Assembly: GCF_003473485.1 (NCBI RefSeq)
Contig: NC_053045.1
Span: 51,316,494 to 51,380,493, forward strand
From: Medicago truncatula
Taxonomy: Eukaryota > Streptophyta > Magnoliopsida > Fabales > Fabaceae
Length of the DNA: 64,000 nt
Reading direction: 5' to 3'
Shown here: one piece after another, positions 23,301 through 33,899 of the stretch
Numbering within the stretch: position 1 is the first letter of the stretch
Layout of the letters: each line of letters opens with the position of its first letter
Notes under the pieces: generated by a model
The model's database searches: none
What the model was told of the DNA's origin: nothing
The model's input: only the letters and a program-made list of their open reading frames with translations
Made by a program: the position numbers and the translations under genes

Positions 23301-25533
23301 CAGTGCTGGGTGTGGACTTCATGTCGGAAAATGTGCGCGCCATCCTTGATCAAGCTGGTTTTAACGAGGTATGTCTTTCTCATACCTGTCCTTTCGCAAA
23401 AAATATGATGGCATGTGGAGGCCTGTCTTGAAGACACATGCTAATGTATCTTGTATGAAGCATGTCATACCTTCTGTAATACACTAGATTAGCAGAATTT
23501 GGTATTTGTGATATTTGTTAATCCTTGGTTGTTAATTTTCTTCTGATGATTATTTGCAGGTTGACGTGTATAGAATGTCGGATGAGCTTATTGGATGTTC
23601 TCTGGCTGATGCTGCAGCTACCTCTACTTATATGGAGTATCTTGAGCCAGCTTCTAAGTCTACTTCTTTGCATGTCATATACATTAACACTAAGTTAGAG
23701 ACAAAGGCATATGCACATGAGCTTGTGCCGACAATAACCTGTACTTCATCAAATGTTATCCAGACTATTCTACAAGTTAGTTAGATGCAAACTTTTCTGT
23801 ATTCCTCTTTGTCCTTGTATTTGTCGTATGAGTACATCACGCGATGACCGCAACAAAGCTAGTTTTAGTGCTTCTTTCTTAAAATGATATATTTATCTCC
23901 TTTTATGCAGGCATTTGCTCAAGTGCCTGATTTGAGCATATGGTATGGGCCTGATTCTTACATGGGGGCAAATATCGTAGAATTGTTCCAACAGATGACA
24001 GTAATGACCGACGAAGAGGTTGCTGCGATACATCCTGAGCACAATGTAGACTCTATTAAATCATTACTACCACGACTCCACTATTTTCAGGTAAGGTCTT
24101 TAAGATGTTTTAAAAAGCAAATGAAGAACTTAGAATTCACATTATTTGCAATCCGATGTGCTGCATTTATGTGGTTTTCTTGTATTCACCATTTTGGGAT
24201 GCTAGTTTGGTGTGAATCCATTTTTCCTATTATTTTTTCTACATGAAGACCATTTTATTCAATGCATAGTGTTTCAAGAGTTAGCTTCTCAATATGTCAT
24301 TGTTATATGCTCCTTTTGGTGCCAGGATGGATCATGCATTGTTCATCATCTTTTTGGCAATGAAGTTGTGGAGAAGATAAAAGAAATGTATTGTGATGCA
24401 TTCCTTACTGCCCATCTTGAGGTACCTGGAGAGATGTTTTCATTGGCAATGGAAGCAAAGAGAAGGGGGATGGGAGTAGTAGGCTCCACCTCGAATATTT
24501 TGGACTTCATAAAAGACAGGGTTCAAGAATCGTTGGACAGAAACATCGATGATCATCTCCAATTTGTTTTAGGAACAGAATCTGGGATGATTACTGCAAT
24601 TGTCGCAGCAGTTCGAAGTTTGTTAGAGCCTGCAAAGTCCTCTTCTCAAGGAGCAAAAGTTACTGTTGAAATAGTTTTTCCAGTTTCGTCAGAGTCAATT
24701 TCGACAACAACCCCGAGTCTAAATCCAGTTGAAGTCGGTGATATCATACTTCATGTTGTACCAGGAGTAGCTAGCGGGGAGGGTTGTTCCATTCATGGTG
24801 GCTGTGCTTCTTGTCCATACATGAAGGTAGGTTTTGACATTCGGTTTAGATATAGTTAGCTAAATTTATAATCAACTTAGGTCAGTTTGGATTCACTTAT
24901 TTGAACATATCTACTAGTAATTCACTTGTGAGACTATTTGAAAGAGCTTATAACATGTCCATACGATGTTTTCAACATATTTCCATAAGCTCTTGGATAG
25001 CTTATGAAATCAGTTTATAGCTTATATAAAAACAGTTTGACTGTATTTTATCTTTTGTTATAAAAATACCTTATGTTTAAACACTTATATGGTAAATGCT
25101 TATGCTATAATCGTTTACTTAAATTGTTTATCCAAATTCCAAACGGGCCTTTAATTTGCTCAGCAATAGAGCGGCAAGATCTTGATCTACCGTTGGACTA
25201 ATGTTGTTATCTGATTGTTTCTCTAACCTTTCTTTCAGATGAATTCTCTTAGCTCACTCCTAACAGTTTGCAGTCACCTACCCGACAAAGAAAATGTGAT
25301 ATCTGCATACAAAGCAGAGCGATTCAAGTTGCAGACTCCAAATGGCCAATCCGTGGCAGACGTAGGATGTGAACCAATTTTGCACATGAGGAACTTTCAG
25401 GTTAGTTTCTTGGTATAATTCTTTTGCATACTATTGACATGAGTCTATTGTACTTTTAATTAACCTTTTGGTACTTGCACAGGCTACTAAAAAGCTTCCT
25501 GAGAAGCTGGTTGATCAGATTCTTCACACCTAA
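20311..25533 (+). CDS. QS: Quinolinate synthase, plastid SufE-NadA fusion
   Basis: Makes quinolinate from iminoaspartate and dihydroxyacetone phosphate with a [4Fe-4S] cluster, for de novo NAD synthesis in plastids. Seven exons: 20311-20976, 23084-23368, 23560-23775, 23911-24090, 24326-24826, 25239-25400 and 25483-25533, all phase 0 with GT-AG borders, giving 686 residues. Residues 1-50 are Ser/Thr-rich and basic, a transit peptide. A SufE domain follows at about 57-190 with its active-site Cys103 (VMGCTARV), then NadA from about 225 to the end. NadA landmarks are VAHFYMDPEVQG, SDSLVMADSAV, GCSLADAA, TCTSSN, WYGPDSYMGAN, the cysteine group GCSIHGGCASCPY and GCEPILHM. I prefer the ATG at 20311 (ccaccATGG) over 20149. 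Exon 1 holds nearly all of the SufE part, so the fusion joint coincides with the 2.1-kb first intron. The family is known in plants as SUFE3/QS. Confidence 0.95.
21445..21757. mobile_element. MITE in quinolinate synthase intron 1, long inverted ends
   Basis: The left arm, g(a)ctaaaatatggtttta with tttcgttttggttttag, repeats in reverse complement at the right end over about 75 bases. The flanks ATGTTAAAA (21436-21444) and ATATTAAAA (21758-21766) are a 9-bp duplication with one mismatch. It has no coding capacity. Confidence 0.85.
22555..22745 (+). mobile_element. LTR/TRIM-like relic in quinolinate synthase intron 1
   Basis: The sequence cctcaccttataagtcaatt and the following gattgagttagac are typical of the end of a common legume LTR/TRIM repeat, and a relative lies at 61145-61250. 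Only a fragment is left and its limits are approximate. Confidence 0.4.
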
Positions 25534-25950
25534 GACAGTGGAAAATTGGTGTGATAAACTATTCTGGTTGATCAGATTCTTCATCCCAGAGAAGCTGGTT
25601 GTTTAGATTGTTTCAGAGAAATAATGTTATATATGCAGACAGAAATATATGCTGCTCTATTGTGAGTAATTCCAAGTTGCAACAAACGATAGGTAATAGT
25701 TACCACGATCAGATTTTGTTGTATGGTAGTTTTTCTTAGTATAGGAAACTTATAATATTGATTATTAATATCATAAAACATACTTAGTTCGGTATCAGAT
25801 ATAGAGAAATTAATGATATAGCAGCATTTTGGGATTATACCACACTTTGAAAAAATTGAAATAAAATGAAATTTACACAACTCTAGGCTTAGGGCTTTTT
25901 GTATTTTATTTGTAAGCTTAGGGCCTTTGTATTGTAGCGAGAAATGTTTG
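25534..25950. other. 3' region of the quinolinate synthase gene
   Basis: A near repeat of the last exon (gagaagctggttgatcagattcttc, 25501-25525) recurs in pieces at 25565-25603, just after the stop, so the terminal exon was partly duplicated into the 3' UTR. The antisense ORF at 25581-25970 is not protein-like. Confidence 0.5.
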
Positions 25951-26124
25951 GACAATTGCTCCTTAGGCACCCAAGAAAGCCGAACGGCCGTTTGAGAACA
26001 CTTTTTTAAATCCGATGAACTGATTTAAAAAGTGTCTCAACCAATCTCAAAAATGTCGAACGGTGGTTAACTAACGTTTGGAGGGTGCTTGAAAGCATCA
26101 CAAGGTGCCTAAAGAGTGATCGTC
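25951..26124. mobile_element. MITE, 174 bp, perfect 9-bp target duplication
   Basis: Ends GACAATTGCTCCTTAGGCACC and, in reverse complement, GACGATCACTCTTTAGGCACC. AAATGTTTG flanks it at 25942-25950 and 26125-26133. Inner inverted pairs (gccgaacggccg; tttaaatc/gatttaaa) suggest a stem. Confidence 0.9.
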
Positions 26125-26133
26125 AAATGTTTG

Positions 26134-27225
26134 TCACCCTTGTGTATAAGGCATGGGAGCAATAGTTTCTCACAATCTTTTATTTTTTTTTTAAGGATTA
26201 GTTTCTCACAATATCAGTCCCATCTTTTTTTCGTTCATTCATAAAACCTTAATTAAAAGTGTGTTTGAAATTTGAATGGGTAGTTGGCAATTCTAAAAAA
26301 AGTTAGCATTTTAGACATCTTCAATTGAATTCTCTTCAATTCTAGTTTTCTTTTTTATTTTTATTTGGATGAAGTGTATAATGAAAAGTGATCTAAAATG
26401 AGAAAGTTCAAAAGATTTGGGACAAAGTTGAAACGTGTAAATAAGGATCATTTGATAAATTTGCAATTTTCTAGATATCAATCTGTGAACTGATCAAGTT
26501 TAAAATTTTAGGGGGGAATGTACCTATCGAATAAGCTAATATGTTGAATGTAATGCAATTGAAAAATGTAAACTGAATTAATTGATACTCCTTCGGACTC
26601 CGTCTTATTATATGTCCCATTTAAGTATTACGCGGTTATTAATAAAATGATTAATAATGTTGATTTTAATGGTAAAAGAATGTATCATGTATTTCTTTTA
26701 ATTAGCAAAATTTTATCAAAAATCAGATCTCTGCACGCGGACGGAGACCGGTGATATAAAATGTACAAACTAAAGGCGTTGTATATAGGCGAAACACCCG
26801 AAAACAAAACCCAACAAAGACACCCATGTGATCAACACACATAAGGACAACACCCACCAAAATAAACATCACCCCCTAAAACTGACTCCTCCTATACTTA
26901 CCGACCATTGAAAAAAATGACATCTATAACTACTCACCTCAAAAGAACACCCTTGTAAAAGAGAAACAAGTCATCATCACCAACACCGAGTCACCTCTGA
27001 AGAACTCATTTTCTAAAGATCAATCAGCTTCCACCACCGCGCAACCTCCGATCCACTGAAAGAACACCAAAAAACCTCGAAATCAAACTTGAACCAAAGA
27101 ACCGAATTAGTAGATTGATTTTAGATGATTGAAATACAATAAATAATTGCATGTTGGTAAAAAAGAATTATAAATGTTGTATTAGTATTATAAAATTGAC
27201 AAATAACTTGAGAAAAAAAAAGACT
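26134..27225. other. Intergenic stretch, no gene seen
   Basis: At 26585-26640 there is a degenerate Stowaway-like end (ctccttcggactccgtc). The block 26740-27110 is rich in A and C on the + strand and lacks open frames; it looks like decayed transposon sequence. No feature could be named further. Confidence 0.4.
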
Positions 27226-27238
27226 AAGATAACATTTA

Positions 27239-27324
27239 TTTTTTGTGGTCGGGGTTTGAACTCCGAACCTTGCATATTTTATGCATTGTCCATATCAACT
27301 GAGCTAAGCTCACGAGGACGGACA
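27239..27324 (-). mobile_element. tRNA-derived SINE with target duplication
   Basis: On the - strand, the head gtgagcttagctcagttgat is A-box-like and gttcaaaccccg (RC of about 27249-27260) is the B box. The direct repeat aagataacat(t/c)ta flanks it at 27226-27238 and 27325-27337. Same family as 7298, 15248 and 54553. Confidence 0.8.
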
Positions 27325-27422
27325 AAGATAACATCTAATTTAAGAGGAAGGGAGTAATAAAATAATAATATAAAAGTAAAGTTATAATATTCGTCAATTA
27401 ACACAATAAGCATGTAAAAACG

Positions 27423-27881
27423 GGTGCGGTTATGGTGCATAAGGAAATCCTTATGTACCCTGCATAAATCCAGAAATGGTTTTGGAGTACAACTCACATA
27501 AACCATTTCCATAGCAAAATGGTTTTGGCATAATTGGGCTGGGATTTATGTAGAGTGCTGGAAACCATTAAGACTGTGTTTGGTAACACAAAAATGCTAG
27601 CTTATAGCTTGTTGGATTAGCTTATAAGCTCGTTAGATGAAAACGTGGCGTGTTTGGTAACAAGCTTTTTTCATGAGTTTATAGCGTTTTTTGAAAAGCT
27701 ATTTCAAGTAGTTTTTTAGCTTATAGCCGGTAGCTTTTTATATTTTCTTCCAACTTTAACCCTACTAATTTAAATTAATTATTTTTTTAATTAAACAACT
27801 ACTCATGTTCATCTTTATAACCGCCCCATTTTTTCCTTTTAAAAAAATGCCACGTTATTTTTTTTTTTTAACGAGCACTTT

Positions 27882-27929
<48 letters not shown>

Positions 27930-28550
27930 ATTTTTTAAGGAAATACTTTATATTTTGCTATAACTAACCTGCCGTACACCATACAGAAAATAACTAGCCT
28001 ATTTTTTTTTAAAGGAAAAAATAACTAGTCTTTTGTACGTTGTAAAATTTTATATATTCTAGCTCACATTTTGTTTCCACCTTTCTCTTATTTTTGGGAT
28101 TCATAAAGCAGAGATCAAAATTGTCGGTGAATTTTTTTTTTAGGATTAAAGGTCGAAGAATTTTTTTATGGAGACTAAGACCAAAAGTTTGAATATTTAT
28201 AGGGACCAAAAACATATTAACTATAATTAAAAATATTAAAAAATAAATACATTACAAAAAAATGTGTGTGTCCATATGTATATTAAAAAAAAAAACATGT
28301 CCTTTTATGTCATTTTATACCTATCAGCCACTTCAACAACTAATTTTACCAAACACATTATTTTTAATAAGCAAGTTTTTCAGCTAATAAGCTATCAGCT
28401 ATCAGTCACCAGCTATCAGCTAGCTTATAGCTTATTTTTACCAAACAGAGTCTAAGTACATCTAATGGTTTTAGAGTACAACTCAAAAAAATCATTTCTG
28501 AATTTATGCAGGGTGCATAAGGATTTCCGTATGCACCATAACCGCAGCCT
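27423..28550. mobile_element. Mutator-like MITE, 1.1 kb, with a second MITE nested inside
   Basis: The outer ends are GGTGCGGTTATGGTGCATA and, in reverse complement, GGCTGCGGTTATGGTGCATA, and the arms match over about 80 bases. The flanks GTAAAAACG (27414-27422) and ATAAAAACG (28551-28559) are a 9-bp duplication with one mismatch. Nested at about 27573-28453 is another inverted-repeat element. Confidence 0.82.
27573..28453. mobile_element. Nested hAT-like MITE
   Basis: The left end gactgtgtttggtaacac and the reverse complement of the right end, gactctgtttggtaaaaat, match, and both are followed by gctta-rich subterminal repeats (gcttatagctt; agctatcagct). A (CA)n(TA)n(TG)n palindrome lies inside at about 27883-27928. 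The target duplication could not be resolved. Confidence 0.6.
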
Positions 28551-28559
28551 ATAAAAACG

Positions 28560-29170
28560 AGAAGGAAAAAAAAATTATAAGTTCTTTTTTCACAAGAGAA
28601 ATGCTTGTTGTCACGAGAAGATGCCCTTGAAACAAAAATTCATTGGTTAGTCTAAGAATGAGAAAACTTCCTAAGCTCGTGACAAAAAAAATCATCTGAA
28701 ATTCTTTAACAACAAAATAAAAAATAATGTGAAAAAACTCCAATTAATTTAAATAGAGTTGGGTTCACTTGAGATAAAACTCTCAATATCTTCTAGAAAA
28801 ATTTCTGCTGCACAAAATCAGTTACCTTTTTTTCTGACTGAACTGTAGCCTATGTTTGTTCTAACTTCCAACGGCCTATATTAATTCAAATTCCAGTTGT
28901 AATATACTTTTTCTTCGTAAAAAAATAACAGACCAAATATAGGGTATATTTTTAGTTAAAACATCGAAACCAGAAGGTGTAGTGCAGTAACAGAAAACAA
29001 AAGATATCTGATCTGGTAGGGTGAGTTCGAAGGTCAATTGTCAACGTGGTTACCTTAGAACACGTGGCGTTAAGTTAAAGAAAAGGTAAACAGTGTCATT
29101 CCCGTGTTTTTGACAACTAGAAAAAAAAAAAAAAAAAAACAAATTTTATTCGTTTCGATTTTGCATTACA
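28560..29170. other. Intergenic stretch upstream of the diphosphatase-like gene
   Basis: No coding sequence was seen. It ends in a poly-A run (29120-29140) and should include the promoter of the gene at 30031. Confidence 0.4.
29059..29069 (+). promoter_or_regulatory. ABRE/G-box-like site upstream of the diphosphatase-like gene
   Basis: aacacgtggcg contains the ACGTGGC core bound by bZIP factors in abscisic-acid responses. It is about 100-250 bases upstream of the probable leader exon. One site alone is weak evidence. Confidence 0.35.
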
Positions 29171-29347
29171 TTAACGTAGAGAATTCTCAAAAACACATTT
29201 GAGTCTATTTCTTGTTTTGTTTCCCACAGAGTTAGGAGTTCCCGATCTACCTTAATTCCCACTAATCAATCCCTGCATTCTACGTAATCATTCTTTTTTA
29301 ATAATTTCAACCATTGCTGTTACAATTTTACATTCTTATCATCACAA

Positions 29348-29997
29348 GTAAGACCCTCCATCTCCCTCTCTCTTATTCATGTTTGTAACAAAATCATTAT
29401 TTATTTTTTGTTTGTGTCTTTCAATTCCATAATAACTATTGATATTTGAATATAACTGTTGTAACAAATAAATTTTTATAGGTTATTAAGGTTATTTGTT
29501 CTTGTTATCCCCTGTTTTGAAAAATTCAATTTTGTGATTCAAAATAATTTGCTTGAAATAAAGTGATCTTCAAAACCTGTTACATTTCCAAGTCTCATGA
29601 TGTGTAACTTGTGTTACATCTATGTAGCACCCATTGTTGATCTAATCACGTTTGTATCGACATGATACTGATATGCATCTAATAACTATCAATTAATTTA
29701 TTTTCTCAAATTATCATCCGTGTCAGTGTTCATATCCGTGTTTCACAGGGTTAGCCCTATGCATGTGTAGTTAGTTAGTGCTATTGCAACACATGGCCTC
29801 AGATTTAGTAGTGGGGCTTCAAATTTCATAATATGACTTTTTACCTTACTTACAAGGATGACTATTTTTTAGAAAAGGCCATCAAATTTGATTGGGACAA
29901 CCCTAATGTTTCATAGTGTTACATTGATGTATATTTTTTTGCATTGAATGTACATGGAAAAGTCCTATTTTGATGACGTTTGTTACATTTCCAATAG
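29348..29997 (+). other. Probable 5' UTR intron of the diphosphatase-like gene
   Basis: A good donor (acaa|gtaaga) at 29348 follows a leader-like segment from about 29170, and ccaatag|g at 29996-29997 is an acceptor 33 bases before the start codon. No ORF crosses this interval. Inferred from splice signals only. Confidence 0.5.
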
Positions 29998-30030
29998 GTG
30001 ATCTGCTTGTGGAAATTAGGTACAAACACC

Positions 30031-31017
30031 ATGGGTTCAGAAAGTTGTTTAGAAAATGCACATGATGATCACAAACAACCTCTCTTTTCATTTGGATTAA
30101 TATCTGATGTTCAATATAGTGATATTCCTGATGGACGTTCATTCCTTGGTGTTCCTCGTTACTATAGGCATAGCATTGATGTGTTACAAAGAGCAGTTCA
30201 AAATTGGAACAATCATCAAAAACACAAATTTGTGATAAATTTAGGAGATATTGTTGATGGGTTTTGTCCAAAAGACCAATCTTTTAACACTGTAAAAAAG
30301 ATTGTCGATGAATTTGACAAATTCGATGGACAAGTATATCATTTAATTGGAAATCACTGTCTATACAATCTACCTCGCGAAAAGTTACTTCCGTTGTTGA
30401 AGATTCATAGCCTTGAAGGTTATGCTTACTACGAATTTTCTCCCGTCCCGGAATATAGATTTGTAGTTCTTGATGGATATGATATAAGTGCAATTGGTTG
30501 GCCAAAAGATCATCATAAAACATCGGAGGCAATGAAATTTCTCAAAGAGAAGAATCCAAATGAAGATAAGAATAGTCCAACAGGTTTAGTTGGACTTGAA
30601 AGAAGGTTTCTCATGTTCAATGGAGGTATTGGAAAGAAACAAATAGAATGGTTGAATAATATTCTTCAAGAAGCAACAAAATTGAAACAAAAAGTTGTGG
30701 TTTGTTGTCATTTGTCTCTATATCCTGGTGCATCATCTAAGGAAGCATTGTTGTGGAATTATGATGAAGTGATAAATTTGATACATAGATATGATTGTGT
30801 GAAGGTTTGTTTCTCTGGTCATGATCATAAAGGTGGATATGCTATTGATTCTCATGGTATACATCATAGAGTTCTTGAAGCTGCATTGGAATGTCCTCCT
30901 GGTAGGGATGCATTTGGATATGTTGATGTTTATGATGACAGAATGTTACTTTATGGTACGGACAGAATGCTGAGTACAGACATGTATTTTAATAACCCTA
31001 AAGGGAATTTATTGTGA
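30031..31017 (+). CDS. Mn-dependent ADP-ribose/CDP-alcohol diphosphatase-like metallophosphoesterase
   Basis: A 328-residue single-exon protein of the calcineurin-like metallophosphoesterase fold, ADPRM type. In studied members it hydrolyses ADP-ribose and CDP-alcohols in the cytosol with Mn2+. The metal-binding series is complete: D26-V-Q28 in GLISDVQY, D73 in GDIVDG, N108-H109 in GNH, H227 in CCHLSLYPG and H264/H266 in SGHDHKGGY. The Asp-x-Gln in the first motif is typical of the ADPRM group, where most relatives have Asp-x-His. No signal peptide or membrane segment is visible. The start at 30031 (ccATGG) is preferred over an upstream in-frame non-ATG codon. The downstream sequence is AT-rich with possible poly-A signals. 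Confidence 0.9.
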   Translation: MGSESCLENAHDDHKQPLFSFGLISDVQYSDIPDGRSFLGVPRYYRHSIDVLQRAVQNWNNHQKHKFVINLGDIVDGFCPKDQSFNTVKKIVDEFDKFDGQVYHLIGNHCLYNLPREKLLPLLKIHSLEGYAYYEFSPVPEYRFVVLDGYDISAIGWPKDHHKTSEAMKFLKEKNPNEDKNSPTGLVGLERRFLMFNGGIGKKQIEWLNNILQEATKLKQKVVVCCHLSLYPGASSKEALLWNYDEVINLIHRYDCVKVCFSGHDHKGGYAIDSHGIHHRVLEAALECPPGRDAFGYVDVYDDRMLLYGTDRMLSTDMYFNNPKGNLL

Positions 31018-31840
31018 TTATATATGTTTTATTTTGTCGGATACCTGTTATGTAAATCAATTTTTTCCCTTGCCTTTTGGACAGGATCAAGAGAGATAAA
31101 TATGCAACAAGCATTTACATTGTCAAGAGAATTTTCCTCATAGTATGATTTTTCTTTGGATGCTTTATAGTATGATTTTTGCTTGTGAAAATTTTGATTG
31201 CTCATGTAAAACTAGTAGGATTCTACTTGAGATATTTTTAATAATAATATATAAATGAAATTGAATATTTGATTGCTTTCTACTTGATCTCTCAAGTTCA
31301 ACCTACTTGGCAGGGTGATTCAGCTCTTTGCAAGCTAAAACTTGATCCTGAAACAAATTCTTTGACATTTTTATTATTTTTTTAGTTTTAATTTTAATAC
31401 GTAGAAGTTATCTTAAACGTAGAAGAAACATTTTCCATTTTTAATTTAAGTCTATTGTACATTGTATTATACAAGTAAGAGTAACACTTTTTTAATAGTG
31501 TTCATTACACCTAATAAAATGAGGTGCCGGGCCCTAACCTATAAGTCCATGCTCCCACTCATACTACCCATATATATTGAATTATTTTATCATTCAATAT
31601 ATATCCAATTTCCTCATGTTATAAGTTTTGGTGGAGATCATGCTTCAAATGATGTGAAATTTGATTAACTAATTAATCAACACGGATTTGAAACTTACTT
31701 TGAAAGGTGAAAAACATGATCCTCGAGATTTATTCATGGTTATGAAATAAAGCATAAAACATTAAAAGTTATCTGCAATGAAGTTTCATTTTTTTTTTTT
31801 TGTTACAAGCCACGAAGTTTCCTATGTCACTCAAATTCAA
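31018..31840. other. Intergenic stretch between convergent genes
   Basis: It separates the 3' ends of the diphosphatase-like gene (+) and the first NAR2 gene (-). AT-rich, with a self-complementary stretch at 31563-31610 (catatatattgaatt / attcaatatatat). No gene seen. Confidence 0.45.
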
Positions 31841-32584
31841 TCACTGCTTTGGTGACTTTCCCTTCCTCTTTTCAATATAGAAGAACACACCTAGGGACAC
31901 AACCGAGAAAGCACTGAAGACAACGGAGCAGATATCAAGTGTCGCGTGGCGGCCACTGATTGCATTGATCTCAAACAAGTTGGTACTCTTACCCGCGTTC
32001 GTGGTTTGGCCATAAGCCACTTCCTTATCGTTGGAATCAAATGCATAGGCGCGTACAAAGTACGTTGCCTGAGGCACGTCGCGCTGAATCAACCACTCGA
32101 AGGTTTGGACCGTTTTGTTGGAAGCATTGTATGGCATGGCTAACATTTTGTGTTGGCAAGTTTTGTCCCTAGAGAGTTCATCCTCTGTCTTTCTCCAAGC
32201 GCGGTCTTTTTGGCTTATGGCCGCGTAGCACAACTTCAGCTTTATGGTTTTGTATGAAGAGTCTGTTCCAGCTGGGAAGGTCTTGTTTAGAGCCCATGTC
32301 CCACTGATTTTGTCTACTCCAGATAACAGAACTGCATAGATATTTCATAGCAAAATTGAGTTTATATTTAAGGAGTATTTAACATCATGACTTATATAAA
32401 ATTATAATTAAATACGCCAATACAAAAGGTGCAAAATCTTATTGTTACAATTACCTTGTCCATGCTTAGGGGAAGCTGTGACATCAAGGGTTCTTTTCAA
32501 GGAAGAAAAGAGATCCTTTCCATAACAAAGTTCAGATAAACAGCATAGAAGAAGTGATGCTACCACAAGCTTGTGTGCTGCCAT
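31841..32584 (-). CDS. NAR2: High-affinity nitrate transporter accessory protein, copy 1
   Basis: NAR2/NRT3 proteins pair with NRT2 carriers at the plasma membrane and are needed for high-affinity nitrate uptake. Exon 1 is 32584-32455, exon 2 is 32331-31841, and the intron is 123 bp, phase 1. The product has 206 residues: a signal peptide (about 1-22, ending LCYGKD), an extracellular domain with YPNASNKT-like glycosylation sites (here NKT and NAS), conserved Cys residues in LKLCY and KTCQHKM, a C-terminal membrane helix at about 174-196 and a basic tail KRKGKSPKQ. Gene and protein length match the family. It is one of two tandem copies (the other at 36924-38034). The proteins differ at about five sites: S17A, L19I and L33I, H41Q in exon 1 and Ala to Pro in CYAAISQ. 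Confidence 0.93.
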
Positions 32585-32697
32585 AGTTACTTATAAAGAA
32601 AAGTCAACTTGGTGAAAAGGAGTAGACTTGAGAGAAAAGCCAAAATTGGAATGATATTATGAGAAGAATCTGAATGGAGATGCACTCATTCTAAAGC

Positions 32698-32710
32698 ATT
32701 ATATATAAGG
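32698..32710 (-). promoter_or_regulatory. TATA box of NAR2 copy 1
   Basis: cttatatataatg on the - strand lies about 115 bases upstream of the start codon. A matching site (tgtatataatatg, about 38153-38165) precedes copy 2 at the same distance. Confidence 0.55.
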
Positions 32711-33899
32711 CAAAATCCAAATAAAATAGTATAAATCTATATAAGTCAAAAGGCCCAAATGCCCAAAATATAGTCTAAAAAATAATGGACGGAAGAAGCA
32801 AGTTGTAGACAGTATAGCCCTTGAACATATAGAAGGGTCATCCTATTCAAATCCAACGCAAGCTTATTGGACTGATGGATATAGTTTAGTTTAATTTATG
32901 GATTAGTACAGGTTAATTTGGCAACTGTTTATTTTAATATTCCTTTAATTGTGACACTAAGGTCCGTATGATAATTTTTTGTCGAGAAAGAAAAATAAAG
33001 TTCCCCTAAAAAAAAGAATAAAATTAAAACTGTTATTGTGTTTGTATTTTCTTCTTCTGCTCAATAGCTTGAAGTTTTTCTTTTTGAAATGAAAGGTTCG
33101 GGTGAGATGTTGTATGTCCCCCATGTTCTCTACATGATTAAGTTCATTTTTTCATTCTTCAAAAAAATATATTCATTTTTTCATATAAAGCATTTTTTTT
33201 CATGTTTATCAAAGAGAGTCTACAGCATTATTTATGATAAGTTGATACTAAAATATTAAAAAAAAAAAAAAAAAAAAAAAGGTCTCATGCTCATCACAGT
33301 TCAAGTATAAATGTCAATAATTTAATGGGTTCTAATTCCTTGATTCCCATTTGATCTTATATTGTTATCTTAGTTTTGTCCTCGTATGTCCTGGAAAGGA
33401 CAAGCAAGCAAACTGTGTTCTTAAAGTTTGGCTTTCCGTACTCCATGTCTCAGATCAACCTTTTTATCCAAAAAAAAAAATTTCTCCGATCAACCTTTAT
33501 GTAATGAAAAGCCACATTTTCTCTATGTAATTTTGTTATTAAATCCGGTTAGGATGGACTGTTGACTTAAGACCTTGCAGTATATTCTTAACAAGATTTT
33601 AAATTTGATTCTCTTCATGTCGATTTTGATGGACTAACATATGTTCTTAAAAAAAATTACTTTTGTTAATGTTTTTTTACAAATTTAAAATAACCTACTA
33701 TAAATCATGTTTTTTAGACAATATAACAGTGTTGTGAATTGCCTTATTTGCATGTATATTAACATAAATAATGTTGCTTGAGAGTGTTAATAGAAAGAAA
33801 TAATTTTATATTTATAAATTATTTTCATAGGCTCTCCAAGATAACTTATAAAAATAATGTATAATTTTTTACTTTATTTTATCTTTTGTCATAGAATGA
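32711..33899. other. Upstream region of NAR2 copy 1, partly shared with copy 2
   Basis: About 32640-32990 is alignable with the region upstream of copy 2 (38100-38870), interrupted there by a MITE. Further upstream I see poly-A runs (33258-33281) and no gene. Confidence 0.5.

Noticed and set aside
29903-30532. Antisense ORFs opposite the diphosphatase-like gene
   Set aside because: They are shadows of the real coding frame on the + strand, whose metal-binding motifs are intact.
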